Positions 48,000 to 60,249 are shown, counted from the first letter of the stretch. The stretch: 64,000 nucleotides of DNA from Torreya grandis (GCA_037957365.1 JARHVA010002126.1:323001-387000), one strand, 5' to 3'. The notes: a model not told the origin generated them from the letters alone. A program made the numbers and translations.

Positions 48000-49433
48000 A
48001 TTATGTATTAGGGATAAAGGCATTAGTGCATAGGGTTTATGGATTATGGATTACAATTTATGTTTTAGGGATTAGGGATTAAAATTTATGTTTTAGGGTT
48101 TAGGGATTAGAGACTAGTGCATGTAGGGTTTGGGTTTAAAGGTGTATATAAGGTCTAATCACTCTATGTCATGTGTGAACCTAATTTTTACTACAAAGGA
48201 TGTTAATTGGGACTAAATCGATTGGTAAATAAGGAAAGATTTTGGTTTAAAATTTAGGGTATAGTGTTTAGGGCTTAGGTTTAGGGTACACAGGGTCAAT
48301 CATAAAAATAATTCTTAGTCTTAGTGATGCTAATTTGGGCTAAAAATATTGGTTCAACATTTAAATAATTTATATTTATGGTTTAGAGTTTAGGGATTAG
48401 GAACTTTAAGCATTAGGACTTGGGGTATAGGTTTTAGGGTATATACATGGTACAATCATGATGGCAATTAGGGTAAATTGGAGTTGATCAACCCCAAAAT
48501 CACATTTTATATTCCAGTAATTAGGCTGAAGGGGCTCAAAATAGCCCCAATTTACTTCAAATGCATAGCTAGATTGGTACTCCAAAGGCTAAGTTTTGGC
48601 CATAGGTTTAAAAAATGCATTTTATGACATCTCATGATAAAATCAACTATATTATAAGGCATGGACATTTATGGCATGTAGTGGGCATTAGGGCATAGGG
48701 CTTACAATTTATGTTTTAAGGATTAGGGATTAGGGTACGGGGTTTAGGTTTAAGGACCTAAATATAATTTATCTAATCACTTTATTCCATGTTCAAACCT
48801 AATTCTTACTATAAAGGATGTTAAGTGGGACTAAATAGATTAGTAAATAGGGAAATCTTGTGGTTTACAATTTAGGGTACATAGTATTTAGGGTTTATGG
48901 TTTAGGGTTTAGTTTTTAATGTATATATGGCTTAGGGTACACATGGTCAATCACAAAGATAATTGAGGACAATTTGAATCAATTGGACCCATTTGTGACT
49001 ATAAAATGTCTTTTTGGGTTGTCATTATACCCTAGATATCATTGTGCAGATTGAGTGAATTAGTCAAATGGGGCAATTAGTCATGTGATTTAGGCCAAAT
49101 GGAGCTCTATGAACTTAATTCTTAGTCTAAATGATGTTAATTTAGGATAAAATGATTGGTTCAAGGTTTAAAGAGTTTATATTTATGGTTTAGATTTTAG
49201 GGATTAAGAACTTTAAAGATTAGCACTTAAGGTATAGGTTTTAGGGTATATAAGGTATAATCATGTAAGAAATTAGGGTAAATTTGAGAGCCTTGAACAT
49301 ATATATGTGAGTAAATAATGTGAATTTGAGATCACTTATCCCCCACATCATCACATATTGAGCCTATGAAGTCAATTATGGTAATGAGTGATGCAATTTT
49401 AACCAAGTGCATCCCTGTTCAAACCTAATTCTT

Positions 49434-49503
<70 letters not shown>

Positions 49504-50920
49504 AGATGTTAATTAGGGATATATTTATTGGTTTAGGGTCTATAATTTAAAGGGTTTGGGGCTTATGGCTTAGGGTTTAATGTAAATTATTTCAAGGTTT
49601 AGAGTTAAAGTTAAATGGTACATGGTTTAGGATTTAAGATATTGGATATAGGGTCTAATCACAAAGGTAATTGAAGAACATTTGAGCTACTTGTTTACCT
49701 ATTTATGACTTTATTACCTTCATGTTTGAATTTATGATAAAATTCGGGTTAATTATGCCATGTACATGTTGCATACATGTTATAGAATCGATTGATCCAT
49801 AAATTTAGTTTAGGGGCTCAATTTTGCCCTGATCACAAAAGGAATTTCACAAATTGACTAATTAGATCAATTCATGATAGAAGATCAATCTTTTTATTTT
49901 GACCCAAATCATATATTTCTATTGAAGGTGTTCGAATTGGCCTCAAATGCCTCCTTGAATAAAAAGAATAAACTAGTTCCTCCTATTTGGTTAATTAGGT
50001 TGAAGGGGCTTCAAAATAGCCCTAATTTACTTTAGATGCATAGCTAGATTGGTACTCCAAAGGCTAAGTTTTGGCCATAGGTATAAAAAGTGCATTTTAT
50101 GAGATCTTGTCATAAAATCAGTTATATCTTAAGGCATGTATGTTTATGGCATGTAGTGGCATTAAGGCATAGGGTTTGGGTTTATGAACTTTTATATTAA
50201 TGTCTAATCACTTTATGGCATGTTCAAACCTACTTTTTACTATAAAGGATGTTAATTGGGACTAAATTTAATTTAGTAAATAGGGAAAGTTTATGGTTTA
50301 CAATTTAGGGTATAGTGTTTAGGGTTTATGGTTTATGGCTTCTAGGTTTTAATGTATATACATGGTTTAGGGTATACATGGTCAATCACAAAGATAATTG
50401 AGGATGATCTGAATCACTTTGGACCCATTTGTGACTATAAAATGTGTTTTTGGGTTGTCAATATATCATGGATGTCATCATGTAGATTGAGTGGATTAGT
50501 CAAATGGGGAAATCAATCATGTGGTTTAGGCCAAATTGAGCCTTGTGAACTTAATTATTAGTCTAAATGATGTTAATTTGGGCTAAATTAATTGGTTCAA
50601 GTTTTAAAGAGTTTATATTTATGATTTAGAGTTTAGGGATTAGGAATTTTAGGGATTAGGGTTTAGGTTATAGGTTTTAGGGTATATAAGGAACAATCAT
50701 GATGGTGAATGGGGAAATTTTGAGCTCCTTGAACTTATATCTATGAGTAAAAAATGTGAATTTAGGATCAATTATCCCCCACATCATCACAAATTGAGCC
50801 TATGAAGTCAATTGTGGTAATAAATGATGTAATTTTAACTAAGTTCATCTTTGTGAACCTAATTATTACTATATATACAGGATGTTAATTGGGGATAAAT
50901 TGATCCCAACGACCTATTGA
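48000..50920 (+). repeat. 1.45-kb tandem duplication with TTTAGGG-like phrases
   Basis: Landmarks recur with 1432-1475 bp spacing: agattggtactccaaagg at 48571/50046, acatggtcaatcacaaag at 48941/50376, atcccccacatcatcaca at 49339/50773, and tctaatcactt near 48771/50202. A shortened third copy occupies about 48000-48500. The units are full of tttagggattagggttta phrases that recall decayed plant telomere repeat, but no clean run exists. Confidence 0.85.
49435..49501 (+). repeat. (CT)14(AT)n compound microsatellite
   Basis: CT repeats at 49435-49462 are followed by TA repeats to 49501. The matching place in the second 1.45-kb unit (about 50868) has only attactatatatacagg, so the run expanded in one copy after duplication, or shrank in the other. 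Confidence 0.95.
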
Positions 50921-52330
50921 GCCTCAATGTAAGTATTTTCATCCATATGATATCAATTGGGGATCCAAGTGCTCACCATATTAAAAAAATAAGTAATTTT
51001 TCAATTTGATATGCAATTCGATCCAAAGGAGTTGTGTGCAAGGAATTACATTCATATATAATGAAAATTGGGGATTACTTAGCCCTAATTGCATACCATA
51101 TTAAACCAATCAAGTATTCAGTTATAGATGATACATAATTGGGACCAATCAAGGCTTGCCCAAGTAATTATGTCAACATGGTTTTAATTAGAGCCCTAAT
51201 TACACACCTTATTTAAATAATCAAGCGTTTAATTTAGTCTGATATGAAATCATGACCAATTGAACCCTTTGTAAGGAATTACATCCATCTAATAATAGTT
51301 GGGATTTGATTGTGTACCAAATTCAAATAATAATATTTGGTTCAATATGATATGAAATTTAGTCCAAACAAGCCTTGTGTAATAAATTTCATCCTTCTAC
51401 TATGAACAGGGGAATCTATAGGTCCTAAATACATAACATATTGAATCAACCAAGTATTTAGTTTAGTTGAATATACAATTATGGCCAACTAAGGCTCATA
51501 TAATTAACTAAATACATCTAATGTCAATTACAACTTCGTTGGCCCTGATTGTAAACTATATCCAACTAATCATGTATTTGTTTTTATCTTATACATAATT
51601 GGGTCCAATTGAGGCCCATTAAAGTAATTTCGTCTATATAATTTTGTTTGGGTTCCATTATCCCTGATTGCACACCATATTGAACCAATTGAGTGTTTAG
51701 GTTCAATATGATATGCAATTGGGGCCACTCAATCCCCAAGCAAGGAATTACATCTATCTAATGTCATTTGGGGCTCTAATTACACCATGTTAAATCAATT
51801 GATATTTTCTCAATACTATATACAATTTGGGACAACCAAGTCCTATGTATTAACTTCTTCCACCTAGAATATCAATCAAAGCATTTTTCACTCCATGCAA
51901 GGAATTGTGTCCATCTAATGTCCATTGTGAATATTTTTCCTTAACTACACATCATATTTAACCAAATGAGTATTTTATTTAGTATAATCTATAATTAAGA
52001 GTAATTTGTCCTTATGCAAGAAATTCCTTCAATATAATGTCAATTAGGGCTTTGATAATATACCATATTAAACGAATTGAATATTTAGTTCAATCTAATA
52101 CACAATCAAGGTTAAATGAGCCCTAAGAAAGGAATTATGTCAATATGATGTCAGTTGGGTCTATAATTGCATACCATATTATAAAAAACCAAGTATTTAG
52201 TTTAATTTGATACGTAATTGGGGCCAACCAAGCTTCATCTAAGGAAATATGTCCATCTAATGTCAATTTGGGATATATTGGCCCAATTGCACACCATATT
52301 GGGATCAAAGATTTAACAAATTGATTCATA
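50900..52330 (+). repeat. Satellite array, 110/120-bp units, about 12 copies
   Basis: A diagnostic accatattaaaccaatcaagtattt-like phrase (shortened: ACCATATTAAACCAAT) recurs at about 50975, 51095, 51205, 51315, 51434, 51554, 51673, 51783, 51949, 52071, 52182 and 52292. Spacing is about 110 or 120 bp, apart from one gap of 166. Units also share ggaattacatccatctaatg and caattggggc phrases. The copies are well diverged. Confidence 0.85.
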
Positions 52331-52454
52331 GTTTAATACATCTCCATTTATCATTCAATGCTATCAATTCTTGACAAGAACATTGGTCCCAAACAATACT
52401 CTTAATCAACAAATATTTGGTCTTAAGACTACTAGGTCTTATGGCTCCTATTTG

Positions 52455-53449
52455 GGTTTTAGGGTGTTGATAATATATAACACAATCATGTTAATAATGT
52501 AGTTAATAATGAGATTCATTATTAATGTGATCACATTATTAACATGATCGTGGTATTTGAATTTGAATTCAATTCCCGTGCCTTTGGTCTCAAGAATGGC
52601 TTGGATTCCTAAGCCAAAGGCTTGGACTGTCAATGTACAATTGAGTTTTGCAAGGTATGAAAATAAACAACAAATTTCAACTTTTATTTCCAAATACACT
52701 AAGAATTTCAACGTAAAAATTCAAAAACTTGATACCATCGTGACGAGCATGCTTTCCCCTTTTTAAAAATATGATTTTTATAATTTTTGGACTAATTTAA
52801 AGTTTCAAACTATGTTAACTTTTAACTATGCCTTTTTTGAGGCCATTATATGCCATAAAAATACATGCCTATACATATTCATGTAATTTGTCTTTTGTTG
52901 ATCCAAGTGAAAAAGGTTATATGGTAACCAACTAGGCCTAATTATATACACATTAAAAAAAAAATTGATTTTTATTTTTTTTGAGGTAGCTAGGCATGTC
53001 ACACAGATGGTTGTCCATTTTTTTTTTTGGTTTTTAGGATCTATTTACTTGCAAAATTTATTAAAAAAAAGTATTCATTGAAACAATATAAAAAATATAG
53101 GTGACCTACTAGAAGATCTCATATAAATTTTACCAAAGGGTTTCAAGTAATATTAAATATTGTTCAAAAAATGGTGCACAATACGACTATCTATCTACTA
53201 TATTTTTTGAAAAAAAGGATCTCCTATTCAAATTTTAGATGTTTGGCCTAGTTATACTTAACCATTAAAAAAAATATATAGTGTTTCAGAAATTAGACTC
53301 AAAATGATACATTTTATATTCTTATACCATCTTCAAATTTGAAGTGTAGATATCTCAAATTATCTACAGAAGTTTAGATTTTTGAAATTTCAAAAAAATC
53401 ATGTGCATGGGTACACCACTTTTTGTCCCTCAACTTTGTGCACATACCC
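52455..53449. repeat. Terminal block of element 2, inverted copy of element 1 left end
   Basis: Reverse complement of 35483 to about 36413, with long shared stretches (for example ctttggct...aagcc near 52612 versus 36294, and gggacaaaaagtgg near both termini). It includes four ATGATCAT-type palindromes at 52481-52556 that are more numerous than in element 1. Confidence 0.85.
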
Positions 53450-53620
53450 ATTATTTAGTCTCAAGTATAGGCCCCAAACCTCACATCCATACAATAGTGT
53501 GGGAGTAACTAATGTATAGAAAAGTTGAATATTTATGTAGATATCTTGAAATTGGAGTTGAAAACAATATCTTTCCAAGGTAAAATCCGGTCCAAAAAAA
53601 ATTCAACTAAAATTAAACGA
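53450..53620 (-). pseudogene. LINE reverse transcriptase fragment
   Basis: Minus-strand reading gives QLFYTLVTPTLLYGCEVWG (about 53540-53480), the motif that closes the RT of plant LINE elements (lFyt.vtP.llYGcE.WG). The fragment is cut exactly at the terminus of element 2, suggesting that element 2 inserted into it; the other side was not found left of element 2. Confidence 0.6.
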
Positions 53621-54023
53621 GCGCACTTTGTTGACTTATTTATGTTATGAATAGTGAATATGATCTCATGGTCAATAAAGAGTGTCAGTTATATAAGTTT
53701 TACTCTAAATTATAATTAAAATTTGAAGACAAATAAATGAAAATTTAAGTAAAGCATTTGTTTACTTTTTCTTATTATGAACCATTTATACAAAACTGTC
53801 CTAAAAGTTTAACGCCAAAACCACATTCGACCACAATATTTTAACCTCTTTTTTAAATTCGTTTGAGTTTCCTAAACCAATAATGTTCAAGGCACATTAC
53901 ATGCACATATTTATTAATATATTTCAAGTTATAGCATTGATCACCAGGGGGCTCCTATTAAGACCATAATGTTCTTCCAATGTGTATTACCACTTACACA
54001 TTCAAGTTACACTCATATAAGAG
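53621..54023. other. Unassigned AT-rich sequence
   Basis: No gene, repeat or motif that I can support between the LINE fragment and the direct repeat. Confidence 0.4.
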
Positions 54024-54732
54024 TAAGGAGGTCTATCACTCAAAACTTATCTAATAAATACTTAATATAAGTCAATTTTCATCATTTTTGCATACTTAAT
54101 AAAATGGGTTTCCTTTCTCTTAAGAGTGTTATTGAGTTTGTAAGTGAAACTAACAATCTTCAATTGATTAGAGTAGTAGGAATCAATTAATAAAATATCC
54201 AAGAGTAGTAAATCTTAAGTGAAAATATGAATTATTAAACCAATAAACTTAAGTAATATGTGGGTTTGGTATTGAAATCAAGATTCATTAGAAAGGTGAC
54301 CATCTCAATTTGAATAGAATCAAAATAAATGTTTCAAATATCACTCTCATTTTTAAGTAATTTCATTAAATAAATCTAACGAATAATAATTTGTTGGGAG
54401 GTTAATCAAAAAATCAAATTAAAAAGTTATAACAAATATTATTTCTAAATTTATGAAAAAAAAATTAAGAATTTTTTTAGAAATATATCTCCATAAAAAA
54501 AAATTATTGTAAAATTCAAAATAAATTATATAAAAATAATTAAGCAAAATATGCGAACTACAATAAATGAGATAAAATAAACATTCAAAGTGCAAGACCT
54601 CTCAATAGTAGACCAATGACAATAAGAGAGATCTCAAGGTAAATGGAAATCTTAAATTTTAATAGCTTCAAAAGGAAATCTTTGTGATGTACGTGTTAGT
54701 GGCCTTATTACATATTATAAAGGGAAATGGTA
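54024..54732 (+). repeat. 0.7-kb direct repeat, left copy
   Basis: Matches 61545-62279 from taaggaggtctatcac to gggaaatg(g/a)ta in the same orientation. It brackets copia-3 and AT-rich sequence. The copies lack TG...CA ends, so they are not ordinary LTRs. They may be two insertions of one element or a duplication that later received copia-3. Confidence 0.85.
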
Positions 54733-55454
54733 GAGTTTATGAACATTTTTAAGGTAACAAATATATTATTAAATTTTATATTTTTAAAAATATGTAAGAA
54801 TGTTTTTGGATTATAACATCGCACACTTTTATATGAAGATTCACATGTTATTATAAACTTTTCAATTATGAATAACACATTTAATTAAAAAATCAATCGT
54901 TAATTTTTTTTACTTTCATTTATTTTTCTCATGTTTCTCATGTATTTCCATAGTTAATGGCCCTGCTGACTTTCTTCCTAACATTCTTAGAAATAGGTCT
55001 TTGATCTTCTCTTCAAAAAATTGTGGGATGGGTATAATAATCTTAGGAAAATATACAAACACATATTATTTAATATTTTTTTCATTATTTTTTTAAATAA
55101 ATTTGATAATATTGACTTTTTTTTTTAATTGGGTTTTGAAAAATTTCCTTATTTTTATTATAAATTATTATAAATTTGATTTTTTTCTTGTAATTTTAAT
55201 CATCTTAAAATATATTGTGAAACCTTAAAAAATGGCATAGTCATTGAGGCACTATCTCAATTAGATTTCTATCCTTGGAAAATTTGAAAACTAACATTTA
55301 ATATAGTTGAATAAGCAATCATGTTATTACAATCCTTAATTTTTATAAGAACTTTAATTATACTTTTAAACTTTTACTTTTCACTTTTGACCTTTTCTTG
55401 AAACTCTTGATTTCAACTCACTTGTATTTCACTTGTTCTTTATACACTAACACC
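54733..55454. other. AT-rich spacer
   Basis: Homopolymer-rich A/T sequence with no recognisable feature. It ends in the target duplication ACACC (55450-55454). Confidence 0.4.
55450..55454. repeat. Target site duplication ACACC of copia-3 (left)
   Basis: ACACC is repeated at 60557-60561 directly after the right LTR. Confidence 0.93.
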
Positions 55455-55761
55455 TGTTAGATTTGTGATCAGAATTGAAATAATAAGAAATTACAACACA
55501 ATGAATAATGAACACAACAAGATAAATCTGATTTACTCTTTAAAAGTCTGCTCTGTCTTATAAATTATATTTGTGATTGAATATATCTATCTTGAACAAT
55601 GAGGAATTATTATATATACAAGTGAGAGGAAAGAGACACATCTCTTCAATCTCCCTCTTGGCAAAGAAACACATCACTTCAATCTCCCTGTCGGCCTCCA
55701 CCAAAAGTTCAAGACATTGAGCTGGAAGTGGGAGCCCGAAGTTGCTCTTCCAACATCAACA
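55455..55761 (-). repeat. Copia-3 3' LTR
   Basis: 307 bp. In element orientation it starts TGTTGATGTTGG at 55761 and ends ATCTAACA at 55455. The sequence just outside 55761 (GCTGAGGAG on the minus strand) is a candidate purine tract. Confidence 0.93.
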
Positions 55762-55870
55762 CTCCTCAGCTAGGGAGGATACTTCTAGCTACATAAGACA
55801 TATCACCTCATCGTGATGTCAACCACAATGGATGACATCCATCATGGCTCTCTTAGAGTGTGGAATCAAT

Positions 55871-56100
55871 GGATTTCACCTCAAACTTCTCTCACAGAGA
55901 AGAACTCGTTATCAAGGGATTTCACCTCAAATTTCTCTCACAAAGAAGAACTCATTATCAAGGGATTTCACCTCGAACTTCTCTCACAGAGAAGAACTCG
56001 TTATCAATGGATTTCACCTCAAACTTCTCTCACAGAGAAGAACTCGTTATCAAGGGATTTCACCTCGAACTTATTTCATAGAGAAGAACTCGTTATCAAG
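55871..56100 (+). repeat. 46-bp tandem repeat, five copies
   Basis: Units beginning ggatttcacctc start at 55871, 55917, 55963, 56009 and 56055, with a partial sixth at 56101: an exact 46-bp period and few differences. Because 46 is not a multiple of 3, all three plus-strand frames read similar peptides, creating false open frames. It lies between the pol end and the 3' LTR of copia-3. Confidence 0.97.
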
Positions 56101-56104
56101 GGAT

Positions 56105-59100
56105 TACTGATACTGAGACTCTTTCTCAGTTAAGGATGTATTCTCCACTATACCAAGCTTATCTCGAAAGTACACAAACTTTAACTTAGAGAGAGGCTTG
56201 GTGAGAATGTTTGTCGTCTGCTAATCAGTGCTGATATACCTCAACTCAATAGCTTTCCTCAATACCATATCTTTGATATAATGGTATTTGATCTCAACAT
56301 GCTTGGTTCTATCATGAAACACTGGATTGACAAAAAACTTCACATAGCTCTGGTTATCATAATGAATGATTGTATGCTCCATTGATTGTTCAAACAATCC
56401 TGCAAGGAGCTTACGAAGCCATATTGCTTCTCGAGCTGCCATACAAGCTGCAATATAATCTACCTTCGCTGTACTCAATGCTATAGATGACTGTTTCCTG
56501 CTGCACCAAGAAATCATAGCAGATCCCAAATTGAAGCAACATCTAGAGGTGCTCTTCTGATCAGAGACACATCCTGCCCAATTAGAATCAATATATCCAT
56601 GTAGTTTCAAGTCTACACTAGAAGAATATCTCAAGCCATATCCAACTGTGCCACACAAATATCTTAGGATATGTTTCACTGCAACTAGATGTATTTGTCT
56701 TGGTTCACACATGAACTGACTAAGTGCACTCACTGCATAGCAAATATCTAGTCTAGTATTAACTAGATACATCAATGAACCAATCATTTGTCTGTACATG
56801 CTAGGATCCATCAGATCTAACCTAGTTGCAGCCTCTTTTAACTTCAAAAAATTTGACTCCATTGGTGTAGACATCGATTTGTAATTTATCATACCAAATC
56901 TCTTCAATATGTCAATAGAATACTTCCCTTGACTTAGAATGATCTCATCTCGTTTATGCCATACTTCTAAACCAAGGAAGTAATGTAAGAGATCAAGATC
57001 CTTCACTTCAAATTATGAAGCTAACTCCTTCTTACATTTGAAAATGAGGTGATCTTCTCCGGTAATAAGAAGATCATCAACATAGAGAACCAAGATTAAT
57101 GTGTTGCCATCAATTAGCTTGAAGTATAGGTTTGAATCAACATCATTCTTGGAGAAATTCAAGCTCATCAAGTATCGATCAATTCTTTCATACCAAGCAC
57201 GAGGAGCCTGCTTAAGGCCGTACAAAGCCTTCTTCAATTTGCAAACATGAGACTCCTTCCCATGAACCTCAAAACCATTAGGTTGCTCAATATATACCTC
57301 TTCCTCAATTACACCATTTAGAAATGTTGTCTTCACATCCATTTGGTATAATTTCCATCCTTTAAATGTTGCAATAGTAATGATGGTTCTGACGGATGTA
57401 TAATGAGCAACTGGAGCAAAGGTTTCCTCATAATCTACTCCCTCTTTATGAGAGAATCCTCTAGCCACAAACATAGCCTTGTACTTCTCAATGATTCCGT
57501 CAGTTGCATGCTTGATCTTGAAGAGCCACTTAGAAGAAACAACAGATTTTCCTTCAGGTCTAGGTATGATATCCCAAACATCATTCTTGAGGATGGATTG
57601 ATACTCTTCAGCCATAGCATCTCTCCATACTTGTTGACTAGTAGCTTCCTTAACACTAGAAGGCTCAGACTCAATAATTTGACTCATTAATAACACATAA
57701 TCTGAGAACTTATGAGGTCTCTTGCTTTCTCTAAGAGATCTTCGAGGAGCTATATATTTTCCTGCCTCTTGTATGTTTTCTTGAGTCCATCGAGGCCATT
57801 TTCATACTATAACAATGTCACTAGGTCCATCAGTTGGTTCCAAAGGCTTAACTGGAACATCATCATCTTTTGAATAAAAAAACTCCCTTTGAATCTCAGG
57901 AGTATGGTCAACTTCCATATCCTGAGGAGACTCTTGGTCTTCATTATCTATCTCCATATGAATGCTCTTAGATCTTTTGAATGAAACATCCTCTTCAAAT
58001 GTAACATCCCTACTAATCTAAATCAACTTCTGACCTGGAATGTAAATTCTATAGGCTTTTGAAGTTTCTCTATAGCCTACAAATATTCTCTTCTTGCCAA
58101 AAGGATTCAACTTAGTCCTTTTATCTTTTGGAATGTGAAACTATACTGGACAACCAAAGATCCTCAATTTACTTACTGTTGGCTTCACCCCTGTGGAAGA
58201 TTCTTTGGGAGTCATGTTCTCTAAAATGTGGTGAGGGCTTCTATTCTGAACATAAACAACTATCTTAGATGCTTCAGCCCAAAGGAAGATTTGTAGATCT
58301 TGGTCATGAATCATAGCTTTGGTAGCTTCTACAATAGATCTGTTCTTCCTTTCTGCAACACCATTCTATTGAGGGTTGTAAGGAACACATAACTCCCTCT
58401 TAATCGCCATTTCAATGCAAAAGTTATGGAATTCATTAGAGGTGTACTCCCCTCTGTTGTCAGATCTCAGAACTTTGATCCTCTTCCTAGATAAGTTCTC
58501 TACCTGAGCTTTAAACTCTTTGAACCTCTCAAGTACTTCTTTAGATTCTTTATATTTTGAAAAATAAATCCAAGTCTTTCTAGAGTGGTCATCAATAAAA
58601 ATAATGTACTACAAGAAACCACTCAAAGAAGCAACAAACATTGGACCACATAAATTAGAATGAATGAGATCTAGAATACATTTAGATCTACTTTCTCTAC
58701 TATAAAATGGTCTTTTAGTATTCTTACCCATGGCACAACCTTTGCAAGTACCTTCATGCTCTTGGTTGAATTTTGGAAGACCCGTGACCATCTTCTCCAT
58801 GATAGGTAGAGCTCAAAAGTGTAGGTGAGCTAATCTTCTATGCCAAAGATCACACAAGCTTGAAGAATTATGTACTAATGCCTAAAGTGGACAAGTGATT
58901 AGCCTATAGAGGCTCTCATGTCTAACTCTAATTATTTGAGCAGTTTTGAAGTTGGAATTCTTCATCCACACAAGAACTTTGCCTTCAAAGAAGACAACTT
59001 GATAACCCTTGTCTTCCAAGGCTGAAATGGAAACCAGATTTTGTTTGATGCCTGGAACATAGAGAACATCACTTAACCTTAGAGTAATGCCAGATTTTAA

Positions 59101-60171
59101 GTGGAGAGTATAGATTCCAATCCCTTTCACTGAATAGCTAGCATCATCTCCAATGATAACTTGTTCACTATAATTTCTCTCCATCAAGTTTGATAAATGC
59201 TTCTTAAAACCGGTGATGTGTTGTGATGTACCACTATCAATCAACCAAGTGTTGGTGTCAGTAGGTACATTGCTTGATAGTTCCAAATAGAACAAATATT
59301 CACATGTTTCCTTCTGAGGAGAGGCATCATCAACATCTGCAATGGTGGCTTGTTGCTTAGGCTTGGAGGGACAATGTTTGGCAATGTGACCATACTTGTC
59401 ACACCTAAAGCATTGGATTTTGGAGAGGTCCCTCTTCTTCTTGAAAGTGGGAGCACCATCAGTTTCATTATCTATGTTCCTCTTGAAGAATCCTTTCTTA
59501 TCATTCTTTCTTTTCTTCTTAAATGATTGAGAGGCAAGGACATGAATGTCTTCATTGGTAGAGCTTTGACCAATTCCTCTAGTGATCAATCTAGACTCTT
59601 CTTGAATTCAATCTACCCTCAATTGATCAAACTTGGGAAGTTTCAATCTTGCACTGATTCCTTGAATGTAGGATTCCCATGATGAAGGAAGGCCATTGAG
59701 AGCAAGCATGGTCAAGTCTTTGTCATCAACTACATGACCAATTATTGGGAGTTGATTTCTTAATTCTAAAATCTTCATAAAGTAAGCAATAACTATTTCT
59801 CCTTTCGTTATTTTCACATGATGTAGTTGTTGCTTCAGTGTAAGAGCCCAGATGGTGTTGTTGATTTCCTACATCTCCTCTAAGGTTTTAAACATGTCCC
59901 TTACTGTCTTCAACTTGGAGACAATCGGAACAATATGATCTTTAACGGAGTCAACCAATATCTTCTTCGCCTTGATGTCTTTCTTTTTCCACTGCAACTT
60001 CTCTTCTTCCTCCAATGGTTTGGGAACTTTGGTTTCCACAAACTCAGCCAAGTCATTTTCTTCCAAGGTGAGCATGAATCTAAACCTCCATGATGTGAAG
60101 TTGGATGCTCCTTCGAGACAATCCTCAATTTTAAGACTGTTCACCATCTTGACTAAAATAGGGATAGACAA
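56105..60171 (-). pseudogene. Copia-3 gag-pol polyprotein with premature stops
   Basis: All recognised parts share one frame on the minus strand. Gag runs from about 60171 (NFTSWRFRFMLTLEE). The CCHC knuckle CFRCDKYGHIAKHC is near 59410, and protease WLIDSGTSQH near 59255. GAG-pre-integrase is LWHRRLAHL (near 58840) with CKGCAMGK. The integrase core has FIDDHSRKTW, RSDNRGEY and, after a stop at PYNPQ, NGVAERKN. RT is at 57696-56950 with DVKTTFLNG, GLKQAPRAWY and catalytic YVDDLL (near 57080). RNase H has STAKVDYIAAC, DNQSYVKF and TKHVEIKYHYIKD. About ten or more premature stops lie between gag and the end, the last at 56221 just before the C-terminal NILTKPLSK motif. Confidence 0.92.
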
Positions 60172-60235
60172 GAGATATAAAGAACAATAGAGAGTATTGT
60201 TGTAATGATAAGTCTGATCACGATCTTCTTCAAAC

Positions 60236-60249
60236 CTGCTCTGATACTA
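60236..60249 (-). promoter_or_regulatory. Copia-3 primer-binding site
   Basis: Minus strand reads TAGTATCAGAGCAG right after the LTR end; it matches initiator tRNA-Met apart from the first positions (TGGTATCAGAGC expected). Confidence 0.8.

Larger units (their letters stand above)
47627..53449. mobile_element. Inverted-repeat element 2 (about 5.8 kb, satellite-filled)
   Basis: The right end reads inward GGGTATGTGCACA and, for about 0.95-1.0 kb, is the reverse complement of the left end of element 1. The left border is not resolved: candidates are GGGATAATTGACA at 47626 and GGGTCAAGTACACA at 47653, both resembling the element 1 terminus. No matching target duplication was found. The contents are an ATGATCAT palindrome cluster with a 71-nt hairpin, a 1.45-kb tandem duplication, a roughly 115-bp satellite, and the shared terminal block. 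No coding domain was seen. It lies between the N-terminal end of the broken gene and a LINE fragment. Confidence 0.6.

Noticed and set aside
48000..50920. Interstitial telomere array (TTTAGGG)
   Set aside because: Phrases are scattered and degenerate inside a 1.45-kb tandem duplication. There is no clean run of the heptamer, so telomeric origin is not supported.
35483..53449. One giant transposon with 0.9-kb terminal inverted repeats at 35483 and 53449
   Set aside because: Considered because the ends are inverted copies. Rejected because element 1 has its own matching right terminus at 41426 with a target duplication, and excision there restores a reading frame that continues outside 35483.
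55871..56100. CRISPR-like array
   Set aside because: Units are contiguous 46-bp tandem copies without unique spacers, inside a eukaryotic retroelement.
55813..56133. Three overlapping plus-strand open frames with repeated peptides
   Set aside because: They arise from the 46-bp tandem repeat, which is not a multiple of three, and run opposite to copia-3.
57403..57690. Plus-strand open frame opposite copia-3 RT
   Set aside because: Shadow of the minus-strand polyprotein, which has clear RT motifs.
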